Assembly: GCA_902728285.1 (NCBI GenBank)
Contig: CACVBU010000600.1
Coordinates: 2,025,883 to 2,089,882 of the forward strand
Reading direction: 5' to 3'
Source: Clytia hemisphaerica
Lineage: Eukaryota; Cnidaria; Hydrozoa; Leptothecata; Clytiidae
DNA: 64,000 nt
The notes under the pieces are model-generated. The model saw only the letters and a program-made list of their open reading frames with translations. It made no database searches and was not told where the DNA came from. This document shows positions 46,701-58,700 of this stretch, piece after piece. Positions within the stretch are counted from its first letter, which is position 1; the number at the start of each line of letters is the position of its first letter. Made by a program: the position numbers and the translations under genes.

Positions 46701-49700
46701 GCACAGATATCCAAATGAAGTTTGAAACTGAACCTAGAAATCATCTGAAAGTATTTTTTTTGATTTAATTTTATTATATTTTATTTAGCTAGAAGCTCAA
46801 AGACTGGAAGAAGACTTACATAAAGAAGAGAAGAAAATCAACAATGTTGCTCAAAAAATCAATGTTAGTATTGAAACAATTTTATATACTTTTACCAGGC
46901 ACCATGACTGCTATTTTTGCTTCTATTAAAGGCTAGTCTTTGAATATCTGATTAGAATGAATTCAATTTTAAGGATGAGTCATTTTAAATCCTCGTGGTT
47001 CGGGACAAATATGAGATTGCACCAACATATGAATAGAATGTGTCATGTGTCATTTGGCTATTCTTTAATTACAACGGTCACGTGTTGAGCTGTTCTTCAA
47101 ACTTGTGAATAAATAACGGTTTATTACCATAGGAACTGATTGATAACGAAATGATGAAAGAAAAAGAAAGGTTGAATGAATTGAAGGTACTTTTTCATTT
47201 AAATATCTTTGTTCTAATTATTAAAGGTTTTGTTTTTATATAAGTGTTCCCTTTTCATATCAGACACATATTTCATATCAGGACAGTGTCTTGCTATTGT
47301 TATATTATGCTTATATAAGCAAAAAATGTTTTTCTTTTCCTCTTTCTGACCAATCTTGCTCCACATCCGTGTCAATCCAATTTGAATCGAAATTGATAAG
47401 TAAGCAAACGATATCACTCTTCATAGCGTCAGCCCCCCTGCTGGTTGGGGGGGGGGTTACACCCTAAATTTTTCCCAAAAAAGGAGGGGGGGGGGTGAAA
47501 GTACACCACTTTTTTGGGGGGACCTATGTATTGGGGGAGCTAAAATCTCATCACTTAACGTGGGGGCTAAAATAATTCAGCTTAACAGTTGGCATATTTT
47601 TATAGAAAGTGTGCAAAATATTTTATCTTAAACTTAGAACTCAACGCAATTTACATTGGAAAAAAACTTTTTTACTGCATCAATTTTTGGAAAGTGTCTA
47701 GGGTCAAAAGTCCTGGGGGCTAACAAAAATTTCATAAGTCTTTGGGGGGACTTAAAACTCAGGGGGGACCTAATTTTTGCCTGGGACCTAAACCCAGGCT
47801 GACGCTATGCTCTTATTTAAAAACAAAACCTTTAACTGAAGATTTTTTAAATCAGTTTTTCGAGGCTCGATATAAAATATTGGTTCGAGCGAGGCTAGGG
47901 TAAAGTTGTTCGAATTACCCAGCCGGGACACAACGTCCATGTAATGTTAAAACGACCTTCGAAACTACGTTCTGTGTCAGCTGGGTTTGTCTCTGAATTT
48001 CGTCTTTATTGAAGCGATTGAACTTGACTATCGAAATTACTACAGTGAAGTCTCCATAACTCAAAACTCTATAACTTGAATGTCTCCTTAACTCGAATGT
48101 CTCCTTAACTCAAACAAGTTTTCTGGTCTCCTCAACTATCAATGCTTTATAAACTCTCTAAATAAAGTCTCTTTAACTCGAAATTTCCATAATTCGAACA
48201 TATTTGCGTTCCCCGTGCATGTTCGAATATGAGGAACCTTTAGCATCTAGGACGGCGACTTGAATGAGGACGTGAATTAAATCTTAAAATCAAATGGCAA
48301 ATTTTATCCGATTTTACATAGATTTAATATCACATAAACAAATTTCAATTAAGTCAAGTTTTTGTAAAAAAATGACGTTATAATTCTCTAGGGATTCATA
48401 TCATTTAAAGCTACTGTACTCTTCCTTTACCGTCGTCGTCCCAAAAGCGACGACAAAAAAGAATTTTCAAGTTCTCTTGAGATTTAAAAACGACCATTAA
48501 TTACCCTATTAAAATTCACTATTCTCATGTGAAAGTTGATATGAAAAGAATAAAACTTAGCTGAGATCCTTATATCAATCCCCTAAGGGCTTTCTTTTTG
48601 TTCAATCTTGCCGTACTTTTTCAAAGTCACCGTCCTAGATGCTAAAGGTCCCTATGGAGACTCAATTGTACTTTTTTGAAACTATATTCTGACTCGTGCG
48701 TCGAATTTTATATCAGGGCTGACACGGAATTGTAATTTTCTTACAGCGGTCTAAAAAGTCTAGGCACACCGTGGGCCTATAAGAATTGATCTTGCTTTAC
48801 TATGATTTAAAAATTCTTTTTAATCAAAAGTATTCACGGGGACCACTCGCTCGCAAGACTATTTACTTGTTTTACCATGAGAAAAATTGCATACTGATTA
48901 TTCTATATTTTTTATTCTTCTTGTCAACTTCCTCATGAATTTGGAATACTGAAATCAATATATTGCATAACTTTATTTTTTGGGTTTCAGAGAGAAATGA
49001 AGAGGAACGAAGAGTTAAAAATGAACAAAGCTGCCATTTGTATTCAGAAGAATTTTCGAATGGCTAAGTAATTGATTGATCATGCAATATGAAAATTTTT
49101 TGGGACATTTTTACATATAACGCTTATAAGCATAGCCAGGCTGAGATTTCGGCTTGAGAACAATAGATTTATTGTCATAGAAGAATACAAGTTCAAGCGC
49201 TCCAAGGTTCATCTCAAAATGAACGCTATGCTTAAGAAAAAAACGTGTAGTACTTAATGTCTTCCCAATACCTAGAGTATACTCTTTGATAGTGATTTTT
49301 ATACATGTTTTTTAACAAACAAGTGTCTACCCCTATACCAGGCTCACATTATGCTTAGCATTCCTATTGTTCTTATACAATAGAGCCATTGTTTGGGTAC
49401 CAAAAATCGAGCCTACATATACTTACAAACGTTATGCTTATATTTCCCTTTACTCTGACACTTGCAATTAATTGAAATCACCTTCTAAAGATTAATAAGC
49501 TGCTTCATATAATTTTTCTCATCGAAATACACTTTTCCTCCTTCTTTTACTATAGAATACGCCGGGTATACTATCCAAAGCTCGTAGCCCTGGCAAAAGA
49601 ACGCAAAGAAATTGAGAGACTTGGATTTGAACGACGAATAGCAGAAGAGAAAGAACGCCTTCGTATGGAAGAAGAGAGACGCAAAGAAAAAGAAAAAGCC

Positions 49701-52700
49701 CGTTTACGTGAAATTGAGGCCAAAAATCAAGAAAAAGAAACGAGGAAAATGGAATACGAAAAAATGAAAACGAAAATCAAAAAGGATAATCAGGAAATGA
49801 AGAATGAACTTAAGGATGGTACCAATGACCAAGGAGAAACTGAACATACGGAAATTTTCACTCCGGGTGAAAGCAATTACGAAGCAATTTCCAATAAGCC
49901 TGTTTGCTCTAAAGAAGGGGAGGGTGACAGTACACCATCGCTTTATAAAGATAGTCAAACTACGGGAAATGACGCTAATAAAAGTGCTTCCAACGTCAAA
50001 AATACGAATGTGTCTACTGCTGAACACATTACAAAAGTCACTACCAAAACGTTTCAAAATCCATCAATCAATAGTGAAGACTTACAACCACTTGATGAAA
50101 CTTTAAGTTTCACAGAAAAGAATCAAAGTAACACGATTAAAGACTTAGGATTGGGATCTGCAAGGACTTCAAGTGATGATAAAACTCCAAAACTTCCTCC
50201 AAGAGATACCGAAACAGGTCCAGTTCAAAATGATGAACCAAGGACTGACAACTTGATACGGAATGATAAGTTTGTTGAAACACAGGAATCGTTGTCAAAT
50301 AATACCACTGATGATATTGAATCGTATTCTGGCAATATAATGCAGTCAGGAAATGATACTACAAATATTAAAAAATTAGATGATTCTAATGAAAACAAAG
50401 AAATTACATCAGGTACGAATACGGTTGATAAAAAGAATGAAAGTACCGGTGCTGTGGCGTGTCAGAATGCAAAGTGCTTAGATTCTTCATGCACTTTGAC
50501 GTCTGATGATGCGTTTCATTTTAAACCTGACGTAGACATACAAAGAAACTGTATTAAGGAAAATGTCAAACCCTTTAATGACAACATGAATACCGAGAAT
50601 GTTGATAAAATGGATTATAAAACAGTGAAAAAGAACCTCAAGGTTAACGACCAGGAATTGGCCTCTGATGCTTTATCATTATCAAAAAAACCTGTATTAA
50701 AGCAAATTGATGACTCTGAAACTGTAGAAAGTAATGATAAAATTGATCTTTCAAAATCCTCCCATGTGAAAAATTCATCATTACTAGTTAAAGATTCTGG
50801 TGAATGCGAACATTTAGATGTTCAATGTGATGAAACTAATCCACCTACCAATTCGAACGAGGGATGTACAAAAGTTAGAAACGATGAGAATTATTATAAC
50901 ATTGACCAGCTCTCCTCCGTAAAGCGTGCACCAGAATGCAAAACTGGAGAATTTGGAGAATCAAGGTGTCTTGATAACAAAGCCACGCCAAGAGAACATC
51001 CTTCTGCTACTACTCCTACTACATCAGATGATATTCATTCGTTCAAAAGCAACAACTTACAGATACCAGAGAAGTTCCTACCACTTTACGAAGCTTGGTT
51101 GCGCAAGACTGATTCCGTCAAAAGGTACAAGATTTATTACATTTGCATAGTTTTTGCTTATTTTAAGTTAGCGCTATAAGGCGTAGTTTATATGGCCGGT
51201 TTTTTGCCGTGTCTAATTCAAATAACTTCATCAAAAAACTAAGTCGAATTGAGAGCGGCAAAATAGCGGGTGTATAAATCAAATTTTGATTTGTGGTCGA
51301 CCTTAACAATTGAACACGGCAAATTTTGCCGAACTTAATTAAAAAGTGCAGCAAAAGATCACACTGGCTTGAACGGCCTACTATTTTGTCGATCTTGATT
51401 CAAAAAATAATGTTTTCATGTGAAAAGACACCAAACTTCTTTGTTTCTATTGTTTAAAAGAGGGGTTTCCTCAATTCATTTACTGTAAAGTCGAGTTCAA
51501 AATAAAAGCTTATTTAAAAGTCGACTTCAAATAAATTTTCAGTTTATACTGTCGATCTCAATTAATATCGAACTTTTGCCTCATTTTTGCTAAATTCTCT
51601 CTGCACTGTACCGGGGTCCGATTTTAAAGCAACACATACGGTCGTTTTTAAATCGAGTGCCCCCTCGCCCCAGGATCAACATCTTGAGCGTGATCTTTAG
51701 TCCTGATTATTTGAACTTCAAATAGTCGTAAATTTTTATGGGGCTAAAATGACATCAATTTTGAAGGAAATTTGTGGTTGTGTCCTGAAAAGATCTTCAA
51801 GGTTTGGTCCTTTTCTATAATAATTTTATTGTGATTACGTAGAGAAAAATACAAACTCCCCGGCGGGGAATCGAACCCCGGTCTCCCGCGTGACAGGCGG
51901 GGATACTTACCACTATACTACCGAGGATGTCAACGTAAGAAAGTAGCTCAGTTTATAACCCGCTGATAATCTCATCTTTTTCTTTCACTGTTAATTGTCA
52001 AAACAAAGTGACGTCATGGCGATTAAATATCATTGTTTTTTATAAGAATATGCAAAAAAAAATTTTAAAGCCGTTTGAATAAGGTCGATTTTGGCTTATT
52101 ACAAGAGGCAGGATCTATTGTGTGGTGATTTCTCGGGAAGGGTTGATTTATCAGGATGATTTACTGGAAAAAAATCTTAATCTCTACCTGTGCCCCGTTT
52201 TTATAAGCACAAGCAAATTTTTATTTCATTCAGGCTCGCCTGTTCTTATTTTTGTCATCTTGAGCCTCCAATTATTTTTTAGAGTAAAGGTATTCCAGGC
52301 TATAGTATACCCTTTTAACTATGTTAGCCAGTTTATCTTTCGTGCATCTTTGGTTGGGGAGGCCCCCCATATAATGATTCTTGATAACTTTATGCTAACA
52401 TTTGAATTATTTATCCAATTGACTTAACATTTTGCAAATGGGATCTTTGGTGAAATTTCGGCACTGTTGATGACTTCATTCTTTGAATACAGTATGCCAA
52501 AGATAAGCCCCCCCCCCGTCCTCGTTTTTTAAGCCAGACAAAAATTTTGAAAACCTTCTCCAATTATTTCAATTATAAATTTTAAAGTCACATCACTCGG
52601 AATCCGACTGTGGATGCGGCACATCAAGGCCGACTTTCATTCCTCTCCGATGGGAAATTTTCTTTTAAAGCTTTAGCGTGGGCTATCAGATTATGAATAA

Positions 52701-55700
52701 TGCTCAATAAAGGTCATGGAAAATAATTTGAAATTAATTATGAATATACTAGGAAAAAGAAAGATTTTGGGCAAGTTGTATTTACTTTAAAAAGATGTTA
52801 TGTTTTATTTTTAGATTGGATCCCATCAAACGAAAAAATCGAGTTGTCATAAGGTATGTGTTTTATTTGAAACAAACCAACTGTGCTGGAAAGTATTCCC
52901 TGATAGTTTAGAAGGGTTAGAAGTCAAGCAGGTGGTTTAAAGGTCCTTAAGCACTGCTTTTCTTCCATTAACACTGAGGGGCTTGTAGGTACCGTTTATA
53001 GGTACATTAATGCACTGTACTCATTGACTTCCAAGCCCGAAGGGCTAGACTCGAGACTCCTGGATGGGAATCCCATCCAGAGTGCCCGCGCGTGGTTTTT
53101 ACACAAACGCCAGATTGAAAGTAAAATCTATCGCTAGATTTCAAAGAATGCAGTCATCAAAAACAAAGGAACCGCTAGATACAATCCGTCGTCATTGTTG
53201 CGGCGTGTTCTGGGTGGGAAATAAGTTGCTTCACTTTTTCTTGCCTGGGTTTATAGTTTAGAGATTCTACTCTAGCCCTTCTGACCTTTAAACTCAATAA
53301 CTGTACTCTTGATATCATTTTCTAGTGCATCGTCAGACAAGAGAAATGTCAAACAACTTTCCCTGGAACAAATACAAAAACATATTACAAGTTTCGAGGT
53401 AACATTATCAAAACATTTTTTTTCCTTTTGATTTTCCAATGTCGGTTTCAAACGCAAAACTTTGAAGAAGCTGGCACATTGGAAGGGAAGGGAATCGATT
53501 TGCCATTCAGTGCTCTGGTAGATATCTTTTTCATTCTAACCCTACGTTAAAGGACCCAAAATTGACGAATTTGCGTAATCTTTAAGTTCACGCGCATAGA
53601 CGTAGAATTCACGCATCCGCGAAATATATTTTCTCGATATTTTCCCGCACTCACGAAAAGAAAAATAAACTAATTCAAGCCATCAATCACACAAACCACC
53701 AGATGGCCTTAGATTATAATAGTACCTAAAAATGTTAAAATCGCCTGTTTTTATAATCTGTACTTTTCGAAAGAAGAGAAGTACACGGTTTTTTATTTAT
53801 AAGAATGTATTTTAAAAGAATATTCATGATGAGATTTTCCCGAAAGTATACCAGTGTAGTTTTCGTTTTTTCCCCGTTTAAATTTTCAATATAACATTAG
53901 AGTTTCAATATTCTCAGAGTTTTCCCACGTTGAAGTAGTATTATTTGTGAAAATTGCAATAAATTATTTTTGGCACTGTATTTTATTTTGAACCACGTAC
54001 ATTAAATTTCTATACAGGGGGTGGACGAACCTTTTCAAGTCAAAAAGGATTTCTTGTAAATGTTTGGATAACCCTTGGAAAATTTATTTTCAAGTGACGG
54101 TGGAAAAATGAAAAAAACACTTTTTTAGACCCCCTGGAAATGTTCGTCCACCGCCCGAAATCTAGCATGGTTTGATTTCCAAAAAATCGATTTTTGGTAT
54201 TTGGGGCACTTTACCTCTAAAACAAGTCTTCTCATGTTTTCAAGCTTACGCGTCTCTGTGCTATGCTGTTAACTTCCCTTTTCGCTTGAACATTATCATC
54301 ATCATCATTCAGCATGTTTTCGACTACCTTAGGACTACTTTAATTGACGGACTACTTTAATTGATGGACTACTTTAATTGATGGACTACTTTAATTGACG
54401 GACTACTTTAATTGATGGACTACTTTAATTGATGGACTACTTTAATTGATGGACTACTACTACTTTAATTGATGGGACTACTACTTTAATTGATGGACTA
54501 CTTTAATTGATGGACTACTTTAATTGATGGACTACTTTAATTGATGACTTGATGGACTACTTTAATTGATGGACTACTTTAATTGATGGACTACTTTAAT
54601 TGATGGACTACTTTAATTGACGGACTACTTTAATTGATGGACTACTTTAATTGATGGACTACTTTAATTGATGGACTACTTTAATTGATGGACTACTTTA
54701 ATTGATGGACTACTTTAATTGACGGACTACTTTAATTGATGGACTACTTTAATTGATGGACTACTTTAATTGACGGACTACTTTAATTGATGGACTACTT
54801 TAATTGATGGACTACTTTAATTGATGGACTACGGACTACTTTAATTGATGGACTACTTTAATTGGACTACTTTAATTGGACTTTGATGGACTACTTTAAT
54901 TGATGGACTACTTTAATTGATGGACTACTTTAATTGATGGACTACTTTAATTGATGGACTACTTTAATTGATGGACTACTTTAATTGATGGACTACTTTA
55001 ATTGACGGACTACTTTAATTGACGGACTACTTTAATTGATGGACTACTTTGAACTTGATGGACTACTTTAATTGACGGACTACTTTAATTGATGGACTAC
55101 TTTAATTGATGGACTACTTTAATTGACGGACTACTAACTTTAATTGATGGACTACTTTAATTGATGGACTACTTTAATTGATGGACTACTTTAATTGATG
55201 GACTACTTTAATTGATGGACTACTTTAATTGACGGACTACTTTAATTGATGGACTACTTTAATTGATGGACTACTTTAATTGATGGACTACTTTAATTGA
55301 CGGACTACTTTAATTGACGGACTACTTTAATTGATGGACTACTTTAATTGATGGACTACTTTAATTGATGGACTACTTTAATTGATGGACTAATTTAATT
55401 GATGGACTACTTTAATTGACGGACTACTTTAATTGATTTAAATCCTTATCTTTTCACCTAAATAATTTCAAACAGAAATCTTTTCTCTGGAAGATCCTTC
55501 ATACGGATCAGTATGCGGAAAATATGCAAATGTTTCAACATTATTAAATATTTTCTGGGCAAGATCACTTCTAGTAGGGGGCCAAGCCTTGGGTCCCGTG
55601 ACATCTTTTCTACGACCTAGCCATTTTTAGTCTATTCAAAAGAACAGTATATTACAAGATATTTTTGAGAGGGAGGACACGGATTAGGCCCGGGAAAGCT

Positions 55701-58700
55701 TTTTATGACAAAAATAGTGACGCCATAGGCAAAACTGCGAGGGAAATAAGGGGTGGAGAAATAGCTTATTTTCAAAAGTCAAAATAAACAAAAATATTTA
55801 GTACCATCTGAAAGAGCATGAAATTCTGACCAAAAAATGTATTACAACAACTCTCTGACTAAAACACACAAAGAAATACAGCCACTTGAAGTTCAAAAAC
55901 ATACCGACGTCAGTTCAGTACGATCAAGACAAGATTTGACGTCAAAGAGGTGACCAGTTAGATGGTCTTAAAGCGGCTGTATTACTTAGCTTAGAGGTAA
56001 TAAAAGTTAGATGGAGTAACAACTTTTCAGTAATAGCCAAAGAAGTCATTAAAGCAAGGTTATTCTGTCCAACGAAAGCTCGTATTTTTAGGTAAAATTT
56101 GAATGTTGTTCAGAGTGTACCAAAACGTAGGTCGTCACAATATGAGGATTCTGACCTGTAGATTTATCAGAATTAGACGATTTTTGTTTATTTTGAAAGA
56201 ATGATGGTCTTACTTAAAAATGAGTATGTTTTTTATGGTTTGAGACAGATTCAAAATAACATATTTGCGTCTGAAGGAAATATGTCAACACCAAAATTAG
56301 ATAAAAATTGCATATAACTCACTCTAGCTCCTTGGATAGTGAAAATAAGTTATGAAAATAGGGTATAGGAAATAACGCCTAATCTAATGCCTTTCAGAAA
56401 ATGCAGATACATCTGTGACTTTAGAGGATGGGTAACAGTTATAGCATCTTAAAGGTCGACCAGTATTTTGGGGCCCTAGAATCAGCATTGATAAAACCGA
56501 AAATTCTAAATATAAGAAACAGCAAAAAATCTTGGAATTCCATTCCTATCAGCTTGACTTAATAGTTTATAACAAAAAATTAACATTATGTTTAAAAATT
56601 TTCTCTGAATCAGCAAAACGGCAAATTCTGTCATTTTTTGCAAAATAAAGGAGAAAAATATTTTTAAAGCCTAATATTTTCAGTTTTAGCTATGCTGTTT
56701 TTCTAAAATTTTCATAGCATATTCCATACATGAATGGAACTATTTTCAAAAGAGATGGGTTTTCAAAAACTTGATTAAGAAGTTGTTAAATCAAAATTGT
56801 CATTTTCAAAATTTCTAAATTTTCAATTTGGACTTTCAGTTTGGAAAATTTTGAAATGTTTTATATAAATCGTAAATTTTACATGCATCGGGTCGTAAAT
56901 TTGAGGGAAAACACAAATATGTTCATAGTTTCTCCCCCTATTACCTCTGGAGAAACTTTTTTGTGGCGCACCCGGTAGTTTAAAAGAAGTTTTCCATTTT
57001 ATCGGGAAATTTTTGAGAGGTAAACTTCTTCAAATGCTCTACGAATGGTATTCTTAGGTTCTGTTGTAAAATTCCAGGACGGTGATGTTCTTAGCATATT
57101 CTTAATTAACTTTTTTGCTAATTTCATCATGGATATCCTTATGAAGTATTTTCTTATTAAAAAAAGCGTGTAAAAGATAATCCCTAATTTTCCAATGGGT
57201 AGAAAAAACTCATTTTTCTCCATGAGAACAAAGGCAAAGAATCCATCTGTCTTTACTTCAAAAAATTTTAACAATCTTTGGCTGACGCATTCATCTTTTT
57301 TTATGTATTGTGATTCTCTTTGTTCGGTAATGCTTGAGCCTTTTTTTCTCTGAGCTTTCTGTTATATAAGTATCGATAAATACCACGTCCTTATACCACA
57401 AGTGTTACGAAAGTGCTTCGTAGAAACGAAACAAACGTTACGAGAGTGAAATAAATTAAAATAAAGGTTACTCAGAGGATAATAATCCGCGAAAATTCTG
57501 ATATTCTACACAAATTGGATAAACAGAAATTATGATTTGTGGAGCTACTAAAACTTCGAAATATCAATCATAATATTTTAGTAAATTCGTTCATCAAGTC
57601 ACACCAAACACGTAACCATCAAGGAAACTACATTAACAACAAAGCTAGCATTGATCTATTTGAAATATTGATACCTTTGGAACTTAATACCACCTGCAGA
57701 ACTGACTATTGAAAAAATACTTTAAACGCAGTATTGAAGAGAATTATGTAAATCATGAGAAACAATATGATACCGATGAACAGTGGTGGTAACAACACAA
57801 CCATAAATCTTATCCATAAATGTACGCGTATCTTTGATAACATTGTTGAGGCACCTATAGAGGCACGGAGATCATTTGTAGCCGTTTCTATATTTTTTGG
57901 CGTTACGTGTTTCATTCTTAGCTCCGTTGTGGTGTGGGCTATATTTAAAACAAAGGTGTGGACTTCACAATCGACGAGGCTTATTTTGATTGCATCTGTT
58001 ATCGATATTGTCGGCTCATTGGTCAAAAACTTTTGCATCTCGCTTTATGTGGCTTCAAGTGAGAATTTAGCATGTCCTACCAAGAATGTTTTACTATCTG
58101 TTGCAGTTTCATTATCTTACGGTCATTTTTTCATGACGGTTGTTATATCGTTTGATCGATTGATGCATATTCTATTTCTAAACAACTATGTTACAAAGTT
58201 CAACTCCAAAAGATGTAACTTGGTCTTACTTACAGCCCTTGTACTACAAATTTTGCAAACTGTATTATATGGTATAGGCTCAAGTAGCGCTAATGCTGGG
58301 GAAGGCTCTAAATTGACTTTACCTATTCATGTTATATCTTATATAGCATGCATATCATTTTACGGTACATCTATAATGAAGCTCAGAAGCATCATTGGTT
58401 CTAACCTTTCAAACGATTCTCGAAGCTTGACAAAAATGGCATCCATATATATCATTATCTATTTAGCACAGAGTCCCTTGATTATTTTTCAAGTATTGAT
58501 CTTGAAAAGTTCTATACATTTTCAAGCGTGGCATGTTAGTATAATAAGTTTCACAGCTTTTTTATGCCCTACAGTGGTTGGTATTATCCATGCTTTGGCT
58601 TTTTTGATAAATAATCGCCCTTGTAGGGCCTTAGTGAGGACAGTGTTTTCAAGAACTCGTGACGTGATCTGTAGTACATCAAGTGTTATACCGATTATAG

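Noticed and set aside
54332..55437. Second repeat array as a possible CRISPR or coding repeat
   Set aside because: 17-bp units without spacers; no frame stays open through it.
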